DNA from: Thelephora terrestris
Lineage: Eukaryota; Basidiomycota; Agaricomycetes; Thelephorales; Thelephoraceae
NCBI GenBank assembly: GCA_015956445.1
Contig: WIUZ02000022.1
Location: forward strand, 434,001-498,000
DNA length: 64,000 nt
Reading direction: 5' to 3'
In this document: in pieces, positions 36,486 through 48,069 of the stretch
Layout: each line of letters begins with the position of its first letter
Position numbering within the stretch: position 1 is the stretch's first letter
The notes under the pieces: model-generated
The model's database searches: none
What the model was told of the DNA's origin: nothing
The model's input: only the letters and a program-made list of their open reading frames with translations
Made by a program: the position numbers and the translations under genes

Positions 36486-37250
36486 ATGCTCCCAGCCAGG
36501 CGCAACAAGGTCGATATCAGTGTGGGTAACCTTTTGACCCCAGATCAGACATCGTAGCTTTGGTCACACATCTGACCACGACTGCATGCGAGGATTCATC
36601 GATGTGGAACGCATGGGAGATGCTGACTTTTTGTTTCACCTCTTTTTACAGGCTATGAGCGAAGAGGAGCAGAAGCTCTTTCGTCTGTATGGCAAGCTCC
36701 CAACTCACAAGAATGTGTTGGCGAAGATGCAGAAAGTTCGTCCATAAACCCACCTCATCACCTCGCATCTCGCCCGTGCTGACGAACCGCGCGGTATAAA
36801 GGACCGGAAGTTTTTTGATTCCGGAGACTATGCGCTGTCCAAAGCCGGAAAGGCACCCCGGGAAACCGTCGGTACTGCCATTCCCAATCCGGAGAAGTAC
36901 GTTGATACCCATCTCAACGGTATTAACCCTCACATTAGTTTTACAGCATCCCTCATGCTTCTCCTACCCAGGTCTCTAACTCCTCCAGTCCCCACATTTC
37001 CGTGCAGACTTCGCCTGTGAATTCGCCCACGAGCCCAGTCAAGGAAAGCTCACTCTCACAGGAGTCAACCCTTGCCGATATTATGAATACCGACCCCAAC
37101 CCCTCAGATACCACTGTCGAGACCGATTCAACCGTCGTGGAGGAGGTTGAAGAACCCAACCTTGCCAATGTACCTGCCGAGGACGCACCAGAAACCGAAG
37201 CAAAAGCCACGGAGTCCGGTTCAGGGGACTCAGATATCAAGATGGATTAG
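36486..37250 (+). CDS. IGO1: Endosulfine-family PP2A inhibitor (Igo1/ENSA)
   Basis: Four exons (36486-36521, 36652-36735, 36802-36896, 36947-37250) sum to 173 codons (172 residues). The product begins MLPARRNKVDISAMSEEEQKLFRLYGKLPTHKN and contains the invariant core KFFDSGDYALSKAG, whose Ser (in FDSGDY) is phosphorylated by the Greatwall/Rim15 kinase to turn the protein into a PP2A-B55 inhibitor. It continues PNPENIPHASP. The C-terminal 90 residues are disordered and acidic. In yeast Igo1/2 promote quiescence entry and mRNA stability; in animals ENSA/ARPP19 promote mitosis. The IPHAS block appears only if the acceptor at 36946 is used, which supports that splice choice. Confidence 0.92.
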
Positions 37251-37615
37251 GTACCCAGGGAGAAGGATATGCCTACTTGGACTTGGAAAACGCCGTTGGT
37301 CAGCCTAATCGCTTCACTTCCATCTGGTAAAACCTTTTGAAACAGATCAAAATGGCAACATTCGCCCACCGATCGTATGTCTCCAGCCAGAGAACGTTTT
37401 CTTATCTCTTCCCCCCCTTTGCCTATCGTTTCTGTACAACTTAGTCTGTGCTGCGGTAAAATCCTGTTCATTATGGGATATTCTCGCGGCCAAGTTACGA
37501 GGTGGAATTAAACTTGTACGATTTAACGAGTTATCGCGAGTCGGATCCAGCTGTGTCGAACCCAATCGAAAAATATGGTAATCACGTCGCGACGCGTCAA
37601 GGTCTAGAATGGTAT
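37251..37615. other. Convergent 3' flanks of IGO1 and SSZ1
   Basis: About 365 bp between two stop codons; holds both 3' untranslated regions. Nothing else seen. Confidence 0.5.
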
Positions 37616-39672
37616 CTACGTCTGAATGATCTTGTGAACCTTTTCTCCTCCGTCGACCTCCCAGGCGGTAATCTCCACCTTTCCCCCTTCATCCGCCACA
37701 AGCTGCACGCTGACTTTCGTCTTCCACCTCCCTTTCTCCTTCTTCCCGTTGTTTATTGGGACGATTATACTCGTCAGAGCTGCGCCATCTTTCTCAATAA
37801 GCTTCTCCTTCTCTTCGTTCTCTTCCGGCTCTTCCTCCTCGTCCTCGTCCCCGCCCTCCGGAGGGGGTCCCTTGACTAACTCCACCTTGATGCTCTCCTT
37901 CACCTCCCACACCTCAAATCCGACCTTCCCAGAGTTGTTTTTCCCAAGGTCCACGTCAAATGCGCATATTCTCCTCGCTGGGAGGGCGGTTTCCTTGAGG
38001 ATTACTGGGATCCACTGGCCGCCCAAACTACTCTCTTCCGTGGCCTCCTCGGGGAAGATCAACCCGAGGGTCCTGCTTGTAGCCTTAACTTTTGTATGGT
38101 CTGTGGCGGTTTCAAACGCCGGAAGGAGATCCTGATCGCCAGCAATTTCGGCCAAGAGCTTCGCCTGAACGACGGCTCCTTTCGCCAAAATTGTTGTAGG
38201 GTCTGAAGCACCACCTCCCACAGCGGCTCCAGTAGAAAAGGGGGTAATAACTGTCTCGTTGAACCCGACGTCCAGCACGGTTTGGTCCAACCCCGGCAGA
38301 CATCCAGTTCCGCCAGCGTATACGATCTCGTCTATGTCGTATAAGTCCAGGCCCGCGTCGGCGACAAGATTTTTCGCGGATTCCGCGATCTTGGTATATA
38401 CCTCCCGAGCTTCCATGTCGAACCTCATCCGGTTGATCGTTCCCGAGAGGTCATAGCCATCCTTCAAACTCTCAACAGAACACGTGGCGGCGCCGGGCGA
38501 CGCAGAGATGGTTCGTTTTGTGTGTTCGATGGCGAGACGAAGTTTAGCCTCAGCACGCTTGTCGGCAGCAGAAGAGGAAGTAGTCACGGGAAGCGACAGG
38601 GGAATTTTCGTTTTCTTGGTGAAGTCCTTGGCGAAGAATTTTATGAGCTTGTCATCGATGAGATCAGCACCGATCGCGGGATCTGAGGAAGAAGCAAGTG
38701 GGTAGATGAGGCCTTGGCGAATGGAAAGTATGGCGAGAGAGAGGGAGGAGGAGCCGAGGTCTATGACAAGCTGAGTCCGGTCTTCTTTGACGTCGGAGGA
38801 CGCTGGAGTGGTAATCGATTGGAGAGCGGCGGCCGCGATATCGTCGATCAACTGGAGAACTTTGACACCAGCATCTTCTGCGGCCTTGATCAAAGCCTCG
38901 CGCTGAACCTCCTCGAACCAGCTCGGGACAGCAATGACCACGCCCTCAACCTTCTTCCCTAGGAAATCTTCGGCGGATTGAATGAGGGATTTGATGAAGA
39001 TTGTATTGACTTCGGAGACGGTTAAATACCGTTCTACCTGAGTAGGCTCTGATCGTGGTGTCCCCAGTTTGGATGCAAGGGGGGTGTTGGCCGACGAGGT
39101 GACTGAAGGAGTGGGGAGAGGTTTGGGAGCTGGCTGAAGGATTGTAACCTTGTAGGCGGGCTCATCCTGATTCTCGGGGTGTTGGATGACGGGGGCGGAG
39201 ACCAGGGGTCTATCCTTGGGTATCTCGGAAAACCTGCAACGTAAGTGTTCAGCGCAGCACCTAATTCCACAAAAATCTTGGTTCACTTTCTTCCGAGGAG
39301 GTTCCTGAATCCGATAATCGTGTTCTCGGCGTTTTTAACCAGCTGATGTTTTGCACCGGCGCCGATGTACTGCATCCCGCGTCATTTGTGAGATACAAAA
39401 ATATTTGTTGGGACGGTAAAACGCGCACTGTTTCTTCGCCATGAAAGGAGATAGCAGAGGCAATCTGGCGTTCACCGTCCTCATTGGCGATACAGTCTGC
39501 TAGTCCTTCCTGCAACTCAAGTGAGCAATCTTGATTTGGTGAGGAGATGCAAGCGAACCTTGGACACCACCGCAATAGATGCGTATGAATTTCCGTAGTT
39601 AATGCCAACAACCGTTGGTAACGAGGAGGAAGAAGCATTTATTGACGCATCGGCTGACCCGTTCTGCGCCAT
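37616..39672 (-). CDS. SSZ1: Ssz1, atypical Hsp70 of the ribosome-associated complex
   Basis: Four exons, roughly 630 residues, start at the ATG at 39672 (MAQNGSADAS). The N-terminal ATPase-like part shows VVGINYGNSYASIAVV, DCIANEDGERQIASAISF, YIGAGAKHQLVKNAENTI and FRNLLGRKFSEIP. These match Ssz1 rather than canonical Hsp70: the usual phosphate loop is GINYGNS, and a short divergent C-terminal region replaces a full substrate domain. Further motifs are VVIAVPSWFEEVQREALIKAAEDAGVKVLQLIDDIAAAAL, DLGSSSLSLAIL and EIVYAGGTGCLPGLD. Introns follow TCCAAG, GAAACA and AGAAA. Ssz1 pairs with zuotin to stimulate Ssb on nascent chains. An insert rich in Pro/Thr/Ser separates the FSEIPKD block from the VERYLTVSEV block. 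Confidence 0.93.
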
Positions 39673-39888
39673 TTGAACAGATTGCTTCTGAAATTTTGAG
39701 CGGGAGGTAGGAAAGATAATCGAGGTCACGTGGTCACCCTCGGCTAACAACCTGACACGCGAAAGACGCCCGAGTCTGTTTCTTCCGTTGATCAGCATAA
39801 TCATACGAGGTAAGACCCCAGATTCGCTGAAGAAGGTCACATCAGACTCACTGGAATGTTTACTTTGCAAGACCTGGGACTAGAGGCC
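39673..39888. promoter_or_regulatory. Divergent promoter SSZ1 / UBP14 with CACGTG
   Basis: About 215 bp separate the two start codons. A CACGTG E-box lies at 39727-39732, inside GGTCACGTGGTC, itself palindromic-like, and could bind a bHLH factor such as Cbf1 or Pho4 types. Whether it acts on one or both genes is inference. Confidence 0.35.
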
Positions 39889-42802
39889 ATGTATCTTGCC
39901 CAGTTGTCCAAACTACAACCTCCTAAGTTGTCGCAATCAGTGCATCGAGAAGAGTGCACGCAATGTTTCGACAACCAGGTGCGAATGAAACACCGGAAGG
40001 TTTTGATCTGGATTGCGATTACGATCCTCTGTCTTTATAGGATGGCCCGCTTGGGATCGATGTCTGTTTGACTTGTTTCAATGGTGGCTGCGTTGATCCC
40101 GACCGCCACCACGCTCTTACCCACTACAAGAAGTCTGGGCACAGCTTCGCGTTGAATGTGAAGAGGCGGAGGAAGCCCTCTTCCAGAAGGGTACATGTTT
40201 GCCTCGCATTTGCTGCTACAGTCCTGTCTGACACTGTCGATGAAGGGAGAGGGCGAGGAACCTCCAACGAAAATCACAAAACTCGCCGTTTCCGAGGAAC
40301 GCGAAGAAGACAAATACGTCCACACCGTCGTTTTGAAATCGTACGAGGACGGTCTCGAGCATCCGGAACTTTCTACGGACCCCCTAGTCCAATCGCTTTC
40401 TGATGGCATCCTAAAATCGCTTTCCTCTGGCCGGCAATCGGAGGTCCAATCATGGGAAGAAGAGATCACATTCTGTGAACATACGTTGACGCTTGAGCAG
40501 CTTGCAACCGGACCTATTCTTGCATCCGGGCTCGCTCATTGTAGTCAGTGCGAACTCAAGGAAAACTTGTGGTTATGCTTGACCTGCGGTTCGCTTGGCT
40601 GCGGAAGGAAACAGTACGGCGGTGTCTCTGGTGGAAATGGCCACGGCCTCAACCACTTTGATGAAACCGGTCACCCAGTGAGCGTCAAACTTGGAACCAT
40701 TACCCCCGAGGGACAGGCAGGTCAGTTAATACGGGCTTCTCCATGAGATTTTTAGTTGATCCCCTGCTCGACCAGATATACACTGTTACGTCTGCAACGA
40801 TTCGAAAGTCGACCCTGAAATAGCTTCGCATCTTTCAACATTTGGCATAAACATCCAAACCCAGACGAAAACTGAGAAATCGATGACGGAACTGGTACGT
40901 TTCTAAAGCTTTCCGGGTGATGAGTCTAAACAGCCAACCAGCAAATTGAGCACAACCTCAAATATGACTTCTCCCTGACTGGTGAAGATGGAAAGGCGCT
41001 TGAATCCATCTTTGGTCCTGGACTCACGGGTCTTTCTAACCTGGGCAACAGGTAGGGTTCGCTCGTAACTACATCCGCTCTGGAACATTGACAGACGTTA
41101 ACAGTTGTTATATGGCTTCTGTTATTCAAACACTTTTCTCCCTTTCCTCATTCCAACAAGCTTACCATCCATCCGCCTCCGAACATTGGGAAAAATGTGC
41201 CGAGCCATTACCAGCCGATTGTGTGACATGCCAGATGCATAAACTTGCCGATGGTCTGCTCTCCGGTCGATATTCCGTTCCATCTTCCGCCCAAGAGCAC
41301 CTCCCCCTCTCTCACGACTCCCCAACCCCTGTCTTTCAAGATGGGGTACGCCCCGTGGGATTCAAGGCACTTATTGGCAAAGGGCACGAAGAATTTTCTA
41401 CAATGAAGCAGCAAGACTCAGAAGAATTTTTCACGCACCTCCTAAAAGTTCTCCGACGCACACTCAAACGAACACAGGATTCTTCTGGTGAACTTGATCC
41501 GACAAAAGTCTTCACCTTTGCGATGGAGCAGCGATTGCAATGCACATCATGCCACCGGGTGCGATACCGGACCGACGAACTTGACGTCGTCAGCGTCGCT
41601 GTTCCAGCAATCGAGGAGAGCAAGGATGTAGAAGGGAAGATCGTTTATAGAGACGTACTACTGACGGATCTCCTTGATATCCTGACTGGGGACGAAGGAT
41701 TGGAATACACCTGTCCGCAATGTGATAAGACTGTCATCGCACATAAGTAAGCGCCTCTCAAGGGTTTTTACCTCCCCCCTTACCTTGGTCTTCCAGGCGA
41801 TCCCGATTTGCGACGTTCCCAGACGTTCTCGTAATCCATGCGAAGAAGTTCCAACTTGTGAACTGGGTTCCTACGAAACTCGATATCCCTATCAACCTCC
41901 CGCCCTCGGATAACCTCAGCCTGGACAAGTACATCGGGGAAGGGCTACAAGCTACAGAGGTTGAACTCCCAGAAGATAAGCCAGGTGGGGATACCCTCCT
42001 GCTTTGCTCTGAGTCAGTACTCAATCTATGTTTGATCCCTGAAGAACCCTCTGGGTTGCCAGCTTTCAATGCTGAAGCAATGGCTCAGCTCGAAGGTATG
42101 GGCTTCCCAACAGTTCGCTGCCAGAAAGCGTTGCTCGCTACTGGAAACGCCGACCCAACCGCTGCCATGGATTGGCTGTTTGCACACATGGAAGATCCTG
42201 GTACGATCTCTCCAAGAACGAGAACCTCTTATATCGCTAACCGACATACAGGGATCGACGATCCGATTACTGTTGGTGTCAGCAGTTCTAAGGGCCCCGA
42301 ACCATCCCCTGAACAGGTTGCTATGCTGAGCGATATGGGGTTTGCCCCCGCTCAGGCCAGGAAGGCGCTCCGCGAGACGGTGAGTTCTAGGCCTTTTACC
42401 GGTAGGGCGCATCTCATGGTGTCGACAAAGGGTGGTGATACAGAGCGGGCTATTGAATGGTTATTCAATCACCCCGACGACACTGGAGAAGACGTAACAA
42501 TGGGTGACGCCCCTGAAGGATCTCCCTCTACAGCCAAGGAGCTTCCTGGCACTAAAAGATTACCAGCGACTTACAGGCTGAAGGCTTTCATCTCCCACAA
42601 GGGGCCGTCAGTACATTCTGGCCATTATGTTGTCCATATCAAACACCAAGGTCTTGTACCTCGAACTTCAACCGAGACTGTGGACGGGGAGCCGGAGGAA
42701 GGCTGGGTCTTATTCAACGACGAGAAGGTCGTCAAGGCGGACAAGGAAAGTGTGCGGGACTTAAAGCGCCTCGCGTACTTGTACATCTTTGAGAAAGTTT
42801 AG
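39889..42802 (+). CDS. UBP14: Ubiquitin hydrolase UBP14 / USP5 (isopeptidase T)
   Basis: The product has the USP5 domain order. A variant Zn-finger comes first (LSQSVHREECTQCFDNQDGPLGIDVCLTCFNGGC). The ZnF-UBP is LAHCSQCELKENLWLCLTCGSLGCGR, then NHFDETGHPVSVKLG. The catalytic Cys box is GLSNLGNSCYMASVIQTLF, formed across an intron in AACAG|T TGT. Then come QQDSEEFFTHLL, CP-CDKT zinc ligands, two UBA domains (MAQLEGMGFPTVRCQKAL; VAMLSDMGFAPAQARKAL) and the His box HKGPSVHSGHYVVHI. The second UBA is split by a 51-nt in-frame intron (ACG|gtgagt to gacaaag|GG). The enzyme recycles free Lys-linked ubiquitin chains ahead of the proteasome. The start is 39889; an in-frame ATG at 39856 would add 11 residues. 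Confidence 0.94.
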
Positions 42803-42952
42803 GCACGAGGTTGTGTTGGGATCCAATTGATGAGTTCGCGGTTGTTCGCGGTCGCGCATGCTGTCACGCGTTTAGAACACGTGATGTGTGACAGAACGTG
42901 TCTCTCGCCAATCCTCCGCTTTCATTTGTGAATTCCATTTCCGTGTAGATCG

Positions 42953-45126
42953 ATGGCGTCCGGTGTCCCACCCCAAATACTTTTGAAGAAGGTTGAGAAG
43001 AGATTTCGTGAATATCTTCCCCAGGACTGCGACAATCTTCTTGGTGAATGTACGTGCCCCCTTAGCTAGTGTATAGCATCCGAGACTTACGATAGGACAG
43101 GTGTAAAACTGTGCCAGCACTACGATCTATCGGCTGACGATCTGTTTTGGAAGTGGGAGGCGGTCAAACATTCAAATCGAGAGACACACCGTCTAGATGC
43201 ATCCAATCTCCAGGAACTTAAGATACATGTCGCGAAGGACCATGCCAAACCTAGCAGACCCACGAACAAGGGTTCAAGTGCACAGTTGTCGGGAGTGATG
43301 TCAGCGCGTAGTGGAGCCTTCGGATATGGCCCCGGGAGAATTCCACGCCAACTCGGCGGAGGCTTTGTGCCCAGCATGAAGAAGGAGGGTGTTGATCGCC
43401 CGGTTCCTGTACCGGGATCGAGCAAGCTCTTTTTCTCGCAAGTGGGTAAAGTTGGGAGGCGCGAATGTGAGTGCCAAACCCCAGTGAACCTTACGCGTAC
43501 CGACTCGATCCACGCCTAGATCGTTACATGTACGAGAAATTGTCGGAGAGGAGTGATGGTAGGCGTTCCTTCATCCGTAGAGACGACCATACTCACTGAG
43601 CTCTTGTTTACAAAGTCTTGGACGAAAGGGTCGACGATATGGCCGAAATTGTCCGCCTGCACTACAACCTCCAGGAACTCTGCGATCCAGCCTCTGTTAC
43701 AGAAGTACTTCCCTCCCTCCGACCGATTATACGCCCCAGTAACCATATCCTAGGAAGATGTGGTTGTGGTTGGAAGGATCGTAGCGAATGTGGATATCCC
43801 AGCGACATCTGAGCCTTCAAAACTCAACGATGCTTCAATTGCCCTTGAATCATCCCGGATGATGGGATCTGGTGTACGTGTCCCGCTGAGGTTCAACACG
43901 CCACTCAAAGTCCACGGGACTACTCGAGCGGGGTTCTTCCCCGGAGCGATCGTTGCTCTCAGAGGTCGCAACGGTGGCGGAGGCTGGTTCTCGGTCTCCG
44001 AGGTACTTTCGGTGGGTAAGATCTTTGATTAATTTCGCATGCATGCTCATAGACGAGACCACAGTTGCCACGTATGAATGGCCCCCCACCTCCACCAAAG
44101 GAAGACGTCGAGAGCCCGTTTTGTATGCTCATCGCGAGCGGGCCATTCACTCAGGACACCGATTTACAATATAGGCCTTGGCACAACCTCGCAAAAATCA
44201 TCTCCGAGGAGTCCCCCGATGGGGTGTTATTGGTTGGTGCAATTTTCTACATGTCTGCACAGAAGTGCTGAGCCTAAGCCAGCTCGGACCATTTGTGGAC
44301 TCATCGCACCCATGGGTAAAAAGCGGTGATGTGGATGAGAACCCGGAGCAGCTTTTCGCAAACCACTTCGCGCAGATCGTTGTGGATATCTTGGCAGAAA
44401 AACCTTCAATGTCGTTTTTTGTGGTTCCCAGCGTTGGCGATACCCTCAGCGAACACGCCTCTTTTCCGCAGAGTGAATTTGACAGATCATTGCTGTGTCA
44501 CAATGTAAGTTGCTGAAACCATGAACTCCATCTTTTGCTGAATCTCACGCCCAGCGCGTTTATTTTCTCGATAATCCGTGTAGATTCTCCGTCAACGGCA
44601 TAGAAATTGCTGTCTCTACGGTGGACACTCTGTTCCATCTCAAAAAAGCAGAATTTTTGAAGCAAGGGCAACGAGCTCACATTGAAACAGGGAGCGAAGA
44701 GACTTTGGATCCCATGGCCGAGCTGTGCCGGTACATGCTGCAGCAACGGAGGTAGGCCCTCCATCCCTCTCTGCACTCGAAGATCCACGCCTCTTACCTG
44801 ACCCAGTTTCTACCCCGTTTTCCCTTCTCCAGCAGACGTCTCACATGAGGTCAATCTTGACGTCTCGCGCTCCAAACTCCTCGATCTGGACCGTGGGATT
44901 CAAGACCATACCCCTCACGTACTCGTGGTTCCCAGTCGGTTGAAACAATTCTCGAAGGTCAGCGAAGTTTCGCACCGCATGTTATCAAGATTTTTAAAAG
45001 CATCCTCCGCAGCGAGTCGATGGTGCAACCTTCATCAACCCATCCTCCGCATCAAAGGGCTCGTATGCATTCGTGAGATACTTAGGCCAGGAGGAAGGCA
45101 TCAATGTGGACATTCGGAAACTCTAG
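42953..45126 (+). CDS. POL12: DNA polymerase alpha subunit B
   Basis: Multi-exon gene from the ATG at 42953 (MASGVPPQILLKKVEKRF) to TAG at 45124-45126. The N-terminal domain (LCQHYDLSADDLFWKWEAV) and the OB-fold/phosphoesterase core are typical of the B subunit of Pol alpha-primase. Diagnostic stretches are SRMMGSGVRVPLRFNT, PGAIVALRGRNGGGGWFSV, GPFVDSSHPWV, FFVVPSVGDTLSEHASFP, ADVSHEVNLDVSRS and PHVLVVPSRLKQFSK. The C-terminus FINPSSASKGSYAFVRYLGQ appears only after removing the intron 3' of FSK. The core is calcineurin-like but inactive in the family. The protein tethers the polymerase-primase complex and regulates replication initiation. Confidence 0.94.
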
Positions 45127-45579
45127 ATCACCGCGCAATATACAACGAGACATTAGATCATGCGTCTATTCGCCCATTCACTGCCAATTCGGTGCCTCGG
45201 GGTGCACAGTCCACCCCGCCACAGGGTGTTACACCAGATTCCGACAGCCTGGATATTGGTAGTCGTATCAAATGGGGATGTCGTGGCCTTAGGTCGTGTG
45301 GGGCACGCAGGAGAGATTGCGGCAACACGATGTTGTAGTTCTTGACAATAACGTTCTCTCACCGTGACTGGACTACAGTGGGATGTCGCTACATGGGTGA
45401 GAGGTACATAAACTCCTCAATCTAAGTTTCATAACTATGCGTTTCCTCCATTACACTAGCATGATGGTCTCGCGTGTGGATAATTATTTCCTAAGACCGT
45501 TCTATTGGATACCAGAAACCCACCAAATGGGGTTGCTGGGATAAGTAATTTCAGTGCCACATAACGTCGACCACGCTGG
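45127..45579. other. Intergenic, nothing recognised
   Basis: 3' flank of POL12; only short frames. Confidence 0.45.
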
Positions 45580-46170
45580 ATGTTAGGCATTAGCTTCGTT
45601 CAGTGCTGCCGCGGCTTCTCCTGCTTCCCTCCCAAAAACCGCATCGGAGGTAAGCCCAGTTCCTCCGGGGTATTTTCTGTCATGGGGGTTCATCGCTGCT
45701 CTAGGAATTGTGGGGGACTTACGAATAGAACAGTCCTCCGACGATCTCCCCTGCTGCGAATAGGCCGGTTATGGTGTTGCCCTCAGAGATTTCACACACG
45801 CAGTCCTTGGATCGACTGGGCGCTGGCGTCCCAGCAAGTGCTATGGCACCCCCCCGCATCTCCTTGGAAAGTGGCACCCGCACGCCAAGCCATCATGAGG
45901 GTCTCTCCGGCGTTGTATGGGGTCCCTCGGACCCTTGGAAGTTAGCGAATCTGCTAATACCTCAAGAATAACCGGCCTACCCTCGCATTCAGCCAATCAG
46001 ACCCAAGGTGCTCGCGCCGCATGGCTGGATTCAAAGCCACTGGCCTTTCTTGACCTTAAAACTAGAAACCTTCTCGTTGGATAACACTAGATCAATCGCC
46101 CCCGTGTTAAACCAAACCCTGACTCCAGATTCATCAAGGGCCCGGCGATAGGCTGCCTTGAGAGGATTGA
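45580..46170 (-). pseudogene. Relic of a FAD-binding (fumarate reductase-type) oxidoreductase
   Basis: Read on the minus strand, from 46170 down, fragments of the FAD_binding_2 family appear in the right order: LKAAYRRALDESGVRVWFNTG, GFESSHAARAPW, GLFAAGEIVGGLFY, then, after an intron-like gap beginning gtaagt, GGTGLTSDAVFGREAGEAAAAL near the end. Frames differ between pieces and stop codons intervene (for example right after the GFESS and APWV segments), and most of the N-terminal half is absent. The closest relatives would be fumarate-reductase or tricarballylate/3-ketosteroid dehydrogenase-like fungal flavoproteins. No intact copy lies in this window. Confidence 0.75.
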
Positions 46171-46500
46171 TAACCGAACGAAAGTCGGCCTCCTCGATCT
46201 GCCGGCTGAAGAAACCACCCCAGGCGGGAGCGGTGACACAGCAGAACTGAGGTCATCAGTGCTGAGCATGGTGCCAGTGTCGATTATCAAAAGAGTAAGG
46301 GGGAAGATAATATGCATCGAACGTTCTGAAGATCAGTCCAATGTCTTGAAGAGGTGCCAGAAACCGTACCCGAGGATGGAGCCACAGACGATGGAAATTG
46401 ATATTTGAAGTGAATAGAGAGGATTAGATAACGATGGTGAACGTAACACGAAGAAGGAGCGACTTACACTGGACCAGGAACGATTGGGCAATGTTACTAT
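46160..46500 (-). pseudogene. Relic of an NHA1-type Na+/H+ antiporter
   Basis: DNA matches the intact antiporter gene at about 55230-55620, including exon and intron. On the minus strand it begins with AQSFLVQ at an intron border like AIAQWFLE, then ISISIVCGSILGYGFWHLFK (compare LLSIIYGSILGFGFRHLMK), LLIIDTGTMLSTDD (compare LLVIGTATMLGVDD) and EEADFRSVIN (compare EEAVFSSVID). A stop codon follows the HLFKTLD stretch, and a frameshift lies after the TMLSTDD block. The relic breaks off into the FAD-oxidoreductase relic at about 46160-46180. Confidence 0.8.
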
Positions 46501-48069
46501 ACGACTGCCGCCTCATCGACGCTCTACCCACCTGGCAAGTCGTCGGGCGCCTCACCATACTTCCCCTGAGGCCCTGATGCTCCGTGACCGGTTGATTGTA
46601 GGCTGTAACCCGGCCTCAAAGTCAGAGTGGGGGGATGCTCCGTTGATTGGTCTGAGTACGTCAACGGTCGCGTTCTCTTGCACAGGGAAGCCCCTACAAT
46701 GGACCCATCGCGAAGATTAACAAAATGGGATAAGTTGGCATCTGCTAACGCGGACCCAGCGCGAGGGAGAAGTCAGTGGATTAAAGGGGCGCATCGCAGA
46801 GAAATACATCCCGGTCCTAGGTCGAAAACATCTCTTCGCTGGTGTTAGTGAACTTCAACAATGGAATTTGGTCTAGAAGATGGCTCACGTGCCCACGGGC
46901 GCAAACAAAAGGTCAAGGACAACGACGAGGATATACTTGTCCGTGTGAGCGACATGTTCCAGAAATTGTAAGCGATTAATAGCTGTATAGTATCTCAGTC
47001 AGCATCAGGTCGAAAACAACCATTTACAAATTCCTGACGAGAGAGCCTTCCGTCCTGCTGTGGCGTATGTTCCAACACTAGCGAGGTTGTATTGTCTATT
47101 GAAGGACAATTAGAGCGGCCGATTGGAACCGTGTCAACCAATTACGGTAAGGCCTGCTAAGATGGGCTGGACTCAGTAGCGCTTCTGCCCACAAGATAAT
47201 ACACCAACAATACGCCGCACGCTGGACACCGACTTCACTAGATCTACCAGCCAAGCATCGTTACCGTCGCCATTCGCAAACGTCTGCATGACCTGGTAAC
47301 ATTTCATCCAATTGAACGTTCGGTGAAATTATCGATCCGGTGTTTTGGTCAATGATGAAATCACTCCAATGCTATGTAAGAATCCAAGTCGGTTATGCCT
47401 GTGGGCGTCGCAAATAATCCCCAAATGGCTAACACCATAGTACTATTCTTCCTATGATGCCGTTTTGCGATGGTCCTCCGCAAGCGACGGTTTATTCTGG
47501 CTTAGCTCGTTGACACATCACCGCGCGTCAGACGGACAAGCACCACATTTCGTGATAGCCAGGGACTAGGCTCTGTCGACGCCTTCCTGCATAAATCTTC
47601 CTTCCCCAAGGTCCTGCATTTGTTGGCGGGAAACGGCCCTATAGTTGATGCAGATGGGCCACCATCCCCCGTATGCGTTCTCCTCGAACTACTCGGCGCT
47701 CAGAAACCAGTCTAGGCCACGACTAGTCGCCCCTCGTCTTTTAGTAACTGCTTGCTGAGAAGGGGAGATGCACCTCCGGAGCGGATCCACGCGTTGGTTC
47801 CTATTCAATCTATTATACATCATCAGTCAAATTCTCTTGTGGACCATCGGTCATCCTTCCAACTATTCCCTGCGCCTCGTCACGTCCTCAAGGCATCCTA
47901 AGGCATTCAGGTACTGTTTCACCTTATGTAATCCCTCGGAGGGAACCCACAGAGCCGTACCTTGAATCGGTCTCGGGTATTTAAACTGAGACCAAGGAAG
48001 GATATGTGCCATCTCCCTTGATACTCTGCGCCACCATCCATTCTCCCTCCTCTTCCCCTTTGAGGCGCT
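46501..48069. other. Intergenic, decayed-looking sequence
   Basis: About 1.5 kb without a supported gene. A 36-codon frame at 46861-46971 (MEFGLEDGSRAHGRKQKVKD) and a following KTTIYKFLTREPSVLLWRM stretch look faintly protein-like but end quickly. This may be further relic sequence. No RNA or repeat was seen. Confidence 0.4.

Noticed and set aside
37749-38135. Ser-rich plus-strand frame of 128 codons
   Set aside because: Antisense of the acidic end of SSZ1, where poly-Glu codons read as Ser/Phe on the other strand.
46861-47060. Small F-box-like or recombinase-like gene
   Set aside because: Only short interrupted stretches with weak resemblance; no domain could be traced.
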